Assembly: GCA_018825765.1 (NCBI GenBank)
Contig: JAHKAQ010000046.1
Span: 1 to 17,336 of the forward strand
Direction of reading: 5' to 3'
Length of the DNA: 17,336 nucleotides
Source: Patescibacteria group bacterium
Lineage (GTDB): Bacteria > Patescibacteriota > Minisyncoccia > CAIUEV01 > JAHKAQ01
Under the pieces are notes generated by a model that worked only from the letters and a program-made list of their open reading frames with translations, did no database searches and was not told the origin of the DNA. This document shows, in pieces, positions 6,144 through 13,909 of the stretch (within the stretch, counting starts at the first letter, position 1; each line of letters starts with the position of its first letter). A program made the translations under genes and the position numbers.

Positions 6144-7388
6144 ATGCCCAATCAAAATCAAACTTCTTCTCAAAAATCTTCCCCTAGAAAAATCTCGTGC
6201 TTGATAATAATCCTTGCCTTGCTATTTATCACCACGGCTATCTTTTTCTCCGGCGCCGCTTTTTTCTTCCGCGGATTTTCTCCTTTTAATCGTGGGAACA
6301 GCTCCTTTGATTCTCCTTTTACTGCAAGCAAACCGCGCGATTACCCTCTACACGAGGTTTCTCAAAGCGTGCTTAGCAGGAAAGCGGATTGCTCAGGTCT
6401 TTATTTATACAAGCTGAATAGCGAAAAGAAAAAAAATCTATATTGCGCCAATCTTTATAACGTAACCGAAAATGAAATACAAGAGGTGGCATTAAAAAAT
6501 AATTATGACAGGATCGTGCTTTATGGGGAAAAGATATTTTTTGACGTTAACGCCGGCAATAAATCATTTAGCGCTTCCCGAATAATTGATCTTGCCCGCT
6601 TCACCGATCAAATTACAGTACCTGTCATGATGGAACTCTATGGCTTGGAGGATTTAAGCTATATCAGTCAGGCTTATGCTCCTTATCCGGCGTTGCATTT
6701 AATAATTAATTCAAGTGAAGAAATAAACGCCGGGCATACGAATAAATCCAACGGCTACGCCTACATATATTGGGGCAATGCAACCGATGATCTTTACGTT
6801 AACACTCCCAAGTCATCAAATAAATCCTACAAACGGCAGGGAACGGCTGATAATATTACGATTCACTATTCTTGGCCACAGAATTGTTATATAAGCCAGG
6901 GGATGCTGCACGAATTAAATCATAATTTCGCCATGATAAAAATAACTCCAACTGCAAAAGACGGTTACTTTATTTTACCAAATTGGTTTGATGAACAAGT
7001 GGCGAGCTTTGTCTCCGTGGTTTTTCCTGAATATGTTTGCGGCCAGAACACTATTTGGTCGTATGAATCAACGATTAGTAATAAAAAAAGCGACCAAAAT
7101 CTTGTGGAATTTAATTCAATCATGCCGCCGGGTAATATCTATAACAACAAAACTGATTGGTATAAAACCGAATGTCAAAAAGCCATCATGGTTTCCTGGT
7201 ATCGTTTTCTCGGATCAGGCGATCTTAAGATTCAGTTCAAAAAATACGCTGTCGAAATGAGAAAAACATCTAAATCCGTTAATTTAAGAAACGATAATAC
7301 TCTCGCGTCATTTATCGCCGGTCTTTTTGAGGCCAATAAAATCACGGAGGTCAAAGATTTTCTAATAAAAAATGGTTGCAGCCTTTAA
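6144..7388 (+). CDS. Membrane-anchored gluzincin-type metallopeptidase (putative)
   Basis: The 414-aa protein has a short Ser/Gln-rich N-terminus and one strong membrane helix (about 18-43, CLIIILALLFITTAIFFSG), so the rest is probably outside the cell. The key motif is HELNH at 256-260, an HExxH zinc-binding site (His256, Glu257, His260), followed by LPNWFDEQVASF, whose Glu284 is placed like the third zinc ligand of peptidase MA-type gluzincins. Four cysteines at least (83, 101, 248, 299) could form disulfides outside the membrane. The middle part (84-250) has no recognised domain. No Shine-Dalgarno is seen before the ATG. It faces the minus-strand surface-protein pair tail to tail. The peptidase assignment rests on the motif pair and position; the substrate is unknown. 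Confidence 0.7.
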   Translation: MPNQNQTSSQKSSPRKISCLIIILALLFITTAIFFSGAAFFFRGFSPFNRGNSSFDSPFTASKPRDYPLHEVSQSVLSRKADCSGLYLYKLNSEKKKNLYCANLYNVTENEIQEVALKNNYDRIVLYGEKIFFDVNAGNKSFSASRIIDLARFTDQITVPVMMELYGLEDLSYISQAYAPYPALHLIINSSEEINAGHTNKSNGYAYIYWGNATDDLYVNTPKSSNKSYKRQGTADNITIHYSWPQNCYISQGMLHELNHNFAMIKITPTAKDGYFILPNWFDEQVASFVSVVFPEYVCGQNTIWSYESTISNKKSDQNLVEFNSIMPPGNIYNNKTDWYKTECQKAIMVSWYRFLGSGDLKIQFKKYAVEMRKTSKSVNLRNDNTLASFIAGLFEANKITEVKDFLIKNGCSL

Positions 7389-7413
7389 TGGTTTAAAACA
7401 GCGCTAATGTTTT

Positions 7414-8943
7414 TTAATTAGATCCGCCAGGCAGCGGCGCTAATGGCACGCAGGGTTTTTCAATAAGCTCAATGGGCGTTCCGTTTATAATGGTTCCCGG
7501 GGATAAATTCAAGGTTTGAATGGTTAAATTCCCGTCAAAATAACCCGTAAACCCAAAATCAAATTGAGGAGTGGCCACGCCTACACCTACTACATTCAAA
7601 GTATTTGATCCTTGCGTAGTGGCCGAAAACGGACCACCGTTTGGCGGTAAGCTAAATTCATTTGTTCCCTCAAACACATACGAAGTTCCCTGAACATCCG
7701 TGTCCAGCCGATAAATCTGGATGCCATTCCATTTATCATCAATATATCCGCAGACACTGGCGTCAAGCGAGGAAAACATGGTTATTCCATTGCTGGATTG
7801 AGGGTGAATTCCCTCTCCGTAAAAATGATATCTGGCCTGGCATTCATTCATTAATCGTTCAATTTCTGATGCGGTTTGCCCCGAAGCAGCCAAAGCCTTG
7901 GCCAGTTCCAGCCGGTTCTCAAAATCAGCCCTCCTTAATCGAATCGGATCACTATTGCAAAGACCCTCCAGGTAATCCAAACTTTGGTCATTACAGCGAC
8001 GCATCTCGCTTTCATATCTTGAAACCGCTGTTTCATTTCCCTCGGCGCTAGCTACTGCCACCATTCTTGCCAGAGCTTCAAGATACGCGCCGGAGCAGCT
8101 GCCTGAAGCGGCTTGTTCAGCGTCGCGCACAAGCTCCTGGGCGCCCTCGGTATTCGGCTCCTGGGGTGCGGCCGCTCCAGAGCCGCCGATTGAACCCCAA
8201 ACCCCGGCGCCATCAACGGTTGGCCGGGTTGGCACTCCGCCGCCTCTCTGGTGATCATCAACGTAAACAATCACCGTGGTTTTTGGAAATTTCTCCGACG
8301 AACGCCGAGAACCGCTCTGTTCATTTTCCGGCTCGTTTACCGGCGAAGGCTTGCTGATGCCTGGAACATTAAAATTCCAATCCTGTTCGTCTGGGGTTTG
8401 TGCGCCCGAAGCCGGGTCGGCATCATTTTCGGTTCCGGGCGGACCCGGAATATAGCTAAAAACCAGCACCGCCGGCGGCGTAAAGTTTGTTCCTATCGGC
8501 CCCACTACCACGCCCGGATCTTGCGGGTCCGGATCAACACCTTCCAGGGGATCTTCCTCGTTCGGCGACATGGTTATTGTAGTGTCTTCTTTAAGCGAAC
8601 CGGGCGGTATCATTAAGGTGGCATACAGCCCGCTTTTCGTTTTAACTTTTAAACTCCCTCCATCTTTGGCTTTGATAGTTTTGGATACCCCCAGATCGCT
8701 GTTTGTTATCGCATTAGGATCTCTGCCTTTAAGCGTTCCGCCAAAAGAGGTGTCAAATTGGCCACTGTTTTTGGCGTCGCGTGAAAAATCAAAGACCTTA
8801 AACAGGGGGAAAAAGAAATTGGGAGGAATCCAGAAGCTGAACAATTTCAGGGCAATTAAAAGTCCGACCAAAATAAAAATCACACTTATCGCGATTACGC
8901 CGCAACCCAAACATCCTTTCCTGGATTTGTTTTTTGTTTTCAT
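7414..8943 (-). CDS. Large membrane-anchored surface protein with ZU5-like domain
   Basis: I chose the ATG at 8943 (509 aa); a TTG 13 codons upstream is in frame but adds residues before the basic MKTKNKSRKG start. A membrane helix follows (about 16-38). Residues about 90-165 have the pattern of a ZU5-like beta domain: DGGSLKVKTKSGLYATLMIP, then PGSLKEDTTITM, and VVGPIGTNFTPPAVLVFSY. Then come a Pro/Gly/acid-rich linker, an alpha-helical section with paired cysteines (about 280-370), and a beta-rich C-terminus with Cys near the end. It is likely a cell-surface structural or adhesion protein. The minus-strand gene 60 nt upstream encodes another single-span protein, so the two probably form an operon. 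No enzymatic motif was seen. Confidence 0.75.
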   Translation of the reverse strand: MKTKNKSRKGCLGCGVIAISVIFILVGLLIALKLFSFWIPPNFFFPLFKVFDFSRDAKNSGQFDTSFGGTLKGRDPNAITNSDLGVSKTIKAKDGGSLKVKTKSGLYATLMIPPGSLKEDTTITMSPNEEDPLEGVDPDPQDPGVVVGPIGTNFTPPAVLVFSYIPGPPGTENDADPASGAQTPDEQDWNFNVPGISKPSPVNEPENEQSGSRRSSEKFPKTTVIVYVDDHQRGGGVPTRPTVDGAGVWGSIGGSGAAAPQEPNTEGAQELVRDAEQAASGSCSGAYLEALARMVAVASAEGNETAVSRYESEMRRCNDQSLDYLEGLCNSDPIRLRRADFENRLELAKALAASGQTASEIERLMNECQARYHFYGEGIHPQSSNGITMFSSLDASVCGYIDDKWNGIQIYRLDTDVQGTSYVFEGTNEFSLPPNGGPFSATTQGSNTLNVVGVGVATPQFDFGFTGYFDGNLTIQTLNLSPGTIINGTPIELIEKPCVPLAPLPGGSN

Positions 8944-9003
8944 TTTTAAAAGAAAATAATAAATAATCCAGCCACGCCCCAAAATGCGCCTTTGTACAAA
9001 ATC

Positions 9004-9600
9004 TTACGGATGATACTGGGGAATAGTGGTCACTTTTAACTGTCCGTTTATTTTTTCCACCAGATATTCAAACTCGCTTTGAGGCGGCACTTCCTCTTCC
9101 GTGGCGCCGCAACAAGGCCCAAGCACGTATGCCTGCCCGTTTTTTTCAATAAATTCAACCGTAAGTTTATACTTGTTTTCATTTATTTTCTCCGCGGCCG
9201 TCACTTTAGCCGGCAAACAGGTTTCCATGAGCTCGCAATAGTTTTTGAGCATTAATCCGAGATCAGCGCCCGGACTTTCATAAGCCATGGACTTCATCAT
9301 CTCCAGATCCTGGCTTGAGGGTTTAAAAAGTTCCGCCGCCGCTCCGTATTGTCTGTCATGAAGAAGGTTGAAGAATTCTACTAGCACTTGCTGGGCCGCT
9401 ATTTGATCAGATTCGCCCGATACCCAATCAGGCCCATCCGCCACTCGCCGCTCCGTGACCGGAGTTCGGTGTGTATTAGCTATATATTGTCGGTAAAAAG
9501 CCGGAAAGAATAAAAACAAACATACTCCGCTAAAAACTACTACGGCTAACACCCCACAAGCAACAATAATAATTATCCGAAGCGGATTGTTATTATTCAT
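9004..9600 (-). CDS. Single-span membrane protein, possibly NTF2-like extracytoplasmic domain
   Basis: This 198-aa protein starts MNNNNPLR, followed by a long hydrophobic helix (about 8-34) and an exported domain. The segment AAQQVLVEFFNLLHDRQYGA is the sort of helix that opens NTF2/SnoaL-like or DUF4878-type folds, and the rest alternates helix and strand, ending in KVTTIPQYHP. Cysteines (about 122, 128 and a CC pair near 163) could form disulfides. It is the first gene of a minus-strand pair with the ZU5-like protein. The NTF2-like call is by pattern only; function is unknown. Confidence 0.7.
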   Translation of the reverse strand: MNNNNPLRIIIIVACGVLAVVVFSGVCLFLFFPAFYRQYIANTHRTPVTERRVADGPDWVSGESDQIAAQQVLVEFFNLLHDRQYGAAAELFKPSSQDLEMMKSMAYESPGADLGLMLKNYCELMETCLPAKVTAAEKINENKYKLTVEFIEKNGQAYVLGPCCGATEEEVPPQSEFEYLVEKINGQLKVTTIPQYHP

Positions 9601-9900
9601 TTTATTTTTCTATTAGAATATATACAACATCTTACTACAGATAGCACGAATGAGAAAATTACAATCCATTTGGTTAATATCGAATGGCTTCTTTCTTATA
9701 AATAAATCCGCCAGCGCACCGCCGGCGGTAGCTCATTTAGTTTAGCTTATTTTACCCCATTGGTCAGTGACTTGAAAGGGAAAAAGATCTTCTCCTCTTA
9801 CGCTTCCTTGTGATATTATGCCTGAGGAAGCAAGCAGTAAACAGAAACTAACTTTAACAGATTTAAGAAAATGCAATGCGCCAAACCTTAATTAAAAAGA
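9601..9900. other. Divergent intergenic region between surface-protein pair and alpha/beta hydrolase
   Basis: No gene is seen. It contains a perfect 12-bp GC-rich palindrome ACCGCCGGCGGT (9718-9729) in otherwise AT-rich DNA, a short repeat fragment (copy D), and an inverted repeat GCTTCCT/AGGAAGC near 9802-9831. Both flanking genes must be transcribed from here, but no promoter hexamer pair with proper spacing stands out. Confidence 0.5.
9764..9783 (+). repeat. Fragment of the dispersed repeat, copy D
   Basis: TCAGTGACTTGAAAGGGAAA matches the opening of copy C (TCAATGACTCAAAAGGGAAA) at 17 of 20 positions and also resembles copy B. The internal hairpin modules are missing, so this is a remnant or a chance match. 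Confidence 0.4.
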
Positions 9901-10938
9901 ATGACGAATAAAATAAAAATATTATCTGTTACAATTATTTTTATTGCTATTATTGGATTATTCTGGGCCCTAAATAGATCAAAAACCGAAAAAACAAACA
10001 CCAACACAAATACAAATACGGAAACTAAAACCCAAAGCCCGGCTACTCAAGAAATCCAAGAAAAAAAACAGGATTTACCCATGGCGATCGAAGCACTAAG
10101 AAAGCGAGAATATCCGGGCCAAGATTTTGTTATTGAAGAAACACTTCCTAATGGCACTAATTATAAACAGTATATTGTTTCATATAAATCTCAGGATCTA
10201 AAAATCTATGGACTCTTGACTGTCTCTTTATCAAGCAAACCGGAAAAGGGATATCCTGCCGTTATTTTCATTCACGGCTACATTCCTCCTGAAAAATACT
10301 CCACAACAGGCAGCTATCCTTCTTATCAAGCTACTTTAGCAAAGGCCGGATTTATTACTTTTAAGCCCGATTTAAGAGGACATGGGCAATCCCAAGGAGA
10401 CGCGAAAGGAGCACATTTTTCACCTGATTATGTAATAGATACCTTAAATGCCATATCTTGTTTGAAAAATTACAAACAGGTCGATTCTCAAAAAATTGGC
10501 TACTGGGGTCATTCTAATGGTGGAGAAATCGGTCTTCGAGTGGCGGTCATTTCCAAAGATGTTAAAGCTTATTCGTTTTGGTCAGGTGTAGTGGGGAGTT
10601 ATCAAGATGAATTAGAAACCTATAATGACAAAATTTCCTTTATGCGTGGCTCTAATCCATTGGTTGAAGAAAATGGGCTCCCTAGTGAAAATCCGCAATT
10701 CTGGAAACAGGTCGATCCTTATGAATTTTTAAGTGATATCTCCGCGCCGATTCAACTTCAGCATGCAACAGGCGACAAAAGCGTGCCCATAGAACTTTCC
10801 AGGCACTTGCGAGATGAATTACAAAAAAAAGAAAAGAAAGTTGAATATATTGAATACCAGGGAGATGACCATAATATCGCTCAAAACTCGACTCTTGCTT
10901 GGCAAAGGACAGTCCAGTTTTTCAAAGACAATTTGTAG
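9901..10938 (+). CDS. Membrane-anchored alpha/beta hydrolase (S9-like peptidase/esterase)
   Basis: The 345-aa protein has an N-terminal membrane helix (about 8-24), an Asn-Thr dipeptide linker (TNTNTNTNT near 32-40), and an alpha/beta hydrolase domain from about 75. The oxyanion-loop HGY is at 125-127, PDLRGHG at 156-162, nucleophile Ser205 in GHSNGG, the acid Asp292 in ATGDKSVP, and His324 in GDDHNIA. This set is complete, so it should be an active serine hydrolase. The lid and sequence style are closest to prolyl-oligopeptidase/acylaminoacyl-peptidase (S9) C-terminal domains without the beta-propeller, but esterase activity is equally possible. It is probably tethered outside the membrane. 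No Shine-Dalgarno is obvious. Confidence 0.88.
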   Translation: MTNKIKILSVTIIFIAIIGLFWALNRSKTEKTNTNTNTNTETKTQSPATQEIQEKKQDLPMAIEALRKREYPGQDFVIEETLPNGTNYKQYIVSYKSQDLKIYGLLTVSLSSKPEKGYPAVIFIHGYIPPEKYSTTGSYPSYQATLAKAGFITFKPDLRGHGQSQGDAKGAHFSPDYVIDTLNAISCLKNYKQVDSQKIGYWGHSNGGEIGLRVAVISKDVKAYSFWSGVVGSYQDELETYNDKISFMRGSNPLVEENGLPSENPQFWKQVDPYEFLSDISAPIQLQHATGDKSVPIELSRHLRDELQKKEKKVEYIEYQGDDHNIAQNSTLAWQRTVQFFKDNL

Positions 10939-11026
10939 CAATATGCTGATATTATATAATCCCAGTTATACATTTCTCCGCCAAACAGGTTCTAATATTA
11001 TCCACTCAGGCGAGCTAAATAGAAAA

Positions 11027-11055
11027 TGTTTATTTAAAAATAGTTATGCTAAAAT
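11027..11055 (+). promoter_or_regulatory. Possible promoter for the C39-like peptidase pair
   Basis: TGTTTA (11027-11032) and TAAAAT (11050-11055) are 17 bp apart in AT-rich DNA upstream of the ATG at 11096. The -35 hexamer is poor, so this is only a candidate. Confidence 0.3.
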
Positions 11056-11095
11056 ATTAATCAAGAATAGCGTTAATAAAATATAAGCAGAAGAT

Positions 11096-11986
11096 ATGAA
11101 AAAACTTTTTTTATTCATTATCCTGATGATTATAGCCGGAGCGTCCTTTTGGCTTTTAAAATCTCAAGTACCAGGAGATTCCGAAAATCTGACCGATAGA
11201 GAACTCGCCTGCATAGATTCAGGAGGAAGTGTCAGTACCGGGTTATGCTGTGAATCAGCGGGTGATTTTCCGGGCAATTGCGCCATTGGGGCTTGTGGTT
11301 GCGCCCCGGAATATAGCCATGAAGTAAAAATCTGCGGTTGCGGAAAAGATAAGTGTTTTGACGGCAAGAAATGCTCTTATTTTGTTCCGCCTACTTCTTA
11401 TCATATAGAAAATCCTCCCTATTACAGAGAAGATGGTTTTTGTTGGGGAGGAAGCGCGATCATGCTGATGATGTATAAAGGATTTTCCAAAGACGAGATT
11501 CAAGAATTCAGGACGATTCTAAAAAGTGGGCCAGGCGGACCACCTGATATGTTTAAAGGATTTTCAAAATTTGGGGTTTTAGATAAAGTTCGTCTTGCTT
11601 ATTTAGAAGGTTATTCAAAAGAATATGCTGATTTTTATAATCATCAGATTCTAACAAACCCCAAAAAGCAGGTCATTATTTTGGACAATAAAGATAAAGC
11701 CTTGGAAAAACTGAAAGAATTAATTTCTTCGGATGTTCTAGTGTCAATAGTAGGTCATTATGGAAATCACTATATGATTGTTACCGGATATGACAAAGAT
11801 TATATCTATATAAATGATCCAGGTATTGATAATGTATTCTTTCAGAGGATTGATTATAAGGCAGAATATAAGGAAAAAACCAAAATGTCGATAAACCAGT
11901 TTTTAAAACAATGGACAGTATCCGGCTTTGAAGGAGGAGGCATAGGATTCCCGGGAGACGGAGGCATGATATGGCTGGAGAAATAA
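11096..11986 (+). CDS. Exported cysteine-rich C39-like (papain-fold) peptidase
   Basis: The 296-aa protein begins with a membrane helix or signal anchor (MKKLFLFIILMIIAG...). Residues about 39-93 are a cysteine-rich module (Cys39, 51, 52, 62, 67, 69, 80, 82, 87, 93) with the pattern ACIDSGG, GLCCESAGDFPGNC, IGACGC and KCFDGKKC; I recall such modules from exported CPR proteins. The C-terminal domain has the peptidase C39-like active site: Cys116 in DGFCWGGSA, His225 in GNHYMIVTGYD and Asp241 in INDPG. It may cleave peptides or act as a papain-fold surface enzyme. The next gene begins 18 nt downstream, so they likely form an operon; both ATGs are preceded by the same AAGCAGAAGA string. Confidence 0.8.
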   Translation: MKKLFLFIILMIIAGASFWLLKSQVPGDSENLTDRELACIDSGGSVSTGLCCESAGDFPGNCAIGACGCAPEYSHEVKICGCGKDKCFDGKKCSYFVPPTSYHIENPPYYREDGFCWGGSAIMLMMYKGFSKDEIQEFRTILKSGPGGPPDMFKGFSKFGVLDKVRLAYLEGYSKEYADFYNHQILTNPKKQVIILDNKDKALEKLKELISSDVLVSIVGHYGNHYMIVTGYDKDYIYINDPGIDNVFFQRIDYKAEYKEKTKMSINQFLKQWTVSGFEGGGIGFPGDGGMIWLEK

Positions 11987-12004
11987 AATAAAAGCAGAAG
12001 AATT

Positions 12005-13288
12005 ATGGAGACTTTATTCTGTATATTGTTATTAATTTCATTGGTTTGTTTGTTGGCAGGAGTTATCAAACCTCATCTAATTTTATTTTTTTTAAAAGGA
12101 GCCAGAACCAGAAAAAAGGCGGTTTTGATTTTCGGCGCCCTAAGCATTTTATTCTTTACTTTATTTGGCCTGATTACTGAATTGCCAAATTCGCTAAAAA
12201 CAGAGCCTGAAAAAAAGATTTCCCCCACTGGTGAAGAAAAATTCCTGGAAACTTTTCAGAGGAAAAGTTCCAGCCGGGAAGAGCTTCCTGAGGAATCAAA
12301 GAAATGTCAGTCAGGGGCTGCGCCTTGCAATATGTCAATAGGTGAGGTTGCTAAAACAGAATTGTTGCAATTAGTTCCATGGACAGATGGGGCTGTATCT
12401 TTAAGTATTCCGTTTGACTGGAATGTTTTTACTGGAGGTGAATGCGCTACAAAATCGATTTTAGCCCGAGATCCTTCATCTGAATTAAAACAAGTCTTTT
12501 ATTTTTCTCAAGCCGGCCCTGTTTACACAAGCCAGGAGCAAAAAACGCGGGATTATAGTTATATGAAGATGGGAGGTTACAATATTACCTGGCTTAAAAG
12601 CCCTGTGGTTAACCCTTTAACAGCTGAAAATTATTTAATGAATTTTAGTGATCTAGCGCTTACCGGTTTTTTTCAGCAGGCTTTTCCCCGGGTTCCGATT
12701 ATGACCAATGTTAAAATTATCAGCTCTCAGGAAGTTTCTAATAAACCAGCTTATGCGACTGACGCTAAATTAATCAGAGCGGAATTCAAACAGAACAATA
12801 AATCAGGGGAAGGGTATTTTTATATCGCTACCGCTGATATGCAAATAGGCTTAGGGTACGGGATGGTATTTATCGGAGTCACCGCTCCCAGGGGTTTATT
12901 GGATTTAATAACTCCCTCATTAAAAAAAAGCCTTGATTCTTATGCGGTTAATCAGGACTATGTCAACACCTGTATAAACGCGAATAATAAGGCGGCCGCC
13001 GGGGCCTTAAAAGCGGGGAAAATACTAAGCGAAACCTCTGACACTATAATGGATGTTTGGGAAAACAAGCTTGAGTCAGAACAAAGGATGTCAGAGAAAC
13101 AAAGTGATGCTATCTTGGGATTTAGTCGGCTGTATAATCCGGATACTGATGAAGTTTATGAAATTACTCCTGAATTCTATGATTACTATCAAGCGCATGA
13201 TGATGAATTTGAAATGAATTATTTAGAAAGTCTTCCCGATGACAAATGGAATCATACTCCCCTAAATGGAGCAGAACACATAAGGTAG
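12005..13288 (+). CDS. Two-span membrane protein with conserved C-terminal domain of unknown function
   Basis: The 427-aa protein starts with two hydrophobic helices (about 4-30 and 39-57) separated by a basic loop (KGARTRKKA), then a large soluble region. The final part (about 350-427) contains WENKLESEQRMSEKQSDAIL and GFSRLYNPDTDEVYEITPEF, followed by a Tyr/Asp-rich end. This resembles a W-E...SDaILGy..vyDpdTgEVYev pattern that I associate with bacterial hypothetical surface proteins, though I cannot name the family. The central part (120-330) has no recognised motif. It is the second gene of a pair with the C39-like peptidase and is followed by a clear terminator, so its role is probably linked to that enzyme. 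Confidence 0.75.
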   Translation: METLFCILLLISLVCLLAGVIKPHLILFFLKGARTRKKAVLIFGALSILFFTLFGLITELPNSLKTEPEKKISPTGEEKFLETFQRKSSSREELPEESKKCQSGAAPCNMSIGEVAKTELLQLVPWTDGAVSLSIPFDWNVFTGGECATKSILARDPSSELKQVFYFSQAGPVYTSQEQKTRDYSYMKMGGYNITWLKSPVVNPLTAENYLMNFSDLALTGFFQQAFPRVPIMTNVKIISSQEVSNKPAYATDAKLIRAEFKQNNKSGEGYFYIATADMQIGLGYGMVFIGVTAPRGLLDLITPSLKKSLDSYAVNQDYVNTCINANNKAAAGALKAGKILSETSDTIMDVWENKLESEQRMSEKQSDAILGFSRLYNPDTDEVYEITPEFYDYYQAHDDEFEMNYLESLPDDKWNHTPLNGAEHIR

Positions 13289-13386
13289 ATTGATCCGGCC
13301 ACGCTTCAAAGCAGGAAATATTTAATGGCGGACAATTCAGAACGTAAAACAGGCTCGAATTTCCCCCAATTCCCAAATCTCACCTT

Positions 13387-13417
13387 CCAAAAACCGCTTA
13401 TTTTAGCGGTTTTTTGG
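13387..13417. terminator. Bidirectional intrinsic terminator
   Basis: CCAAAAACCGCT, a TATTTT loop and AGCGGTTTTTTGG form a stem of about 12 bp with an A-run before and a T-run after, readable on both strands. It lies about 100 nt after the end of the two-gene peptidase operon. Confidence 0.85.
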
Positions 13418-13530
13418 TATAAAATTTATAATCTAAATTGGATGTTTAAACTTATTTATAAAAAAATATTTTTATTCTGATAAAATATTTGATATAAACA
13501 AGGTATAACTTAAATAGCCCATAAAAGAAT

Positions 13531-13860
13531 ATGAGAGAAATAAAAATCGCTGGGAACCTTCAAGAACAAGAAAAAAAAGATGTACAAGAATATTTAGGAG
13601 GATGCTTGCGTGAGAATCATTTAGAAAACATGCCAACTCAACTAAGAGAGAAATTAACAAAAGATGAAACAAAAAAAAGCCAAAAAGAAATTGAAGCTAT
13701 TAAAATTGTTAATCAATCTATAAATCAGCTGTTAGACTCTTTGCAGCTATCTAATATTGATATTCCTGTTAGGAATTATCACCTTATTTCAAAAGATCTT
13801 GAAAGACACAGTAAGTCACAGGGTGGGGTACCTGCCATTGTGCCTATAGGGAGGCAGTAA
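13531..13860 (+). CDS. Hypothetical 109-aa soluble protein
   Basis: No family was recognised. The protein is charged and mainly helical (residues 12-75, with QEQEKKDVQEYLGG and KSQKEIEAIKIVNQSINQLL), followed by DIPVRNYHLISKDLE and a short basic end. It has no membrane segment. No Shine-Dalgarno is evident before the ATG. The abrupt end after the YHLI strand could mean that it is the N-terminal part of a longer ancestral protein, but the downstream frame shows no continuation. It stands 49 nt upstream of arsM on the same strand. Confidence 0.5.
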   Translation: MREIKIAGNLQEQEKKDVQEYLGGCLRENHLENMPTQLREKLTKDETKKSQKEIEAIKIVNQSINQLLDSLQLSNIDIPVRNYHLISKDLERHSKSQGGVPAIVPIGRQ

Positions 13861-13909
13861 AGGAAATTGAGAAATAAATATTGTTAACTTGATATAAACT
13901 ATTGAAGTT

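Noticed and set aside
5759..6187. 142-aa open frame between the protease and the metallopeptidase
   Set aside because: It runs through the terminator hairpin and repeat copy B, has no ribosome-binding site, and overlaps the next gene start; its amino acids simply translate repeat DNA.
7389..7413. Short stem plus T-run between the convergent metallopeptidase and ZU5-like genes
   Set aside because: Only a 4-bp AACA/TGTT stem is possible, too weak to call a terminator.
8052..8357. Overlapping plus- and minus-strand frames inside the ZU5-like gene
   Set aside because: Arg/Pro-rich shadow translations of a GC-richer part of the real minus-strand gene.
13325..13480. 51-codon ORF starting ATGGCGGACAATTC
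   Set aside because: It reads straight through the terminator hairpin and lacks a ribosome-binding site; composition after the hairpin is not protein-like.
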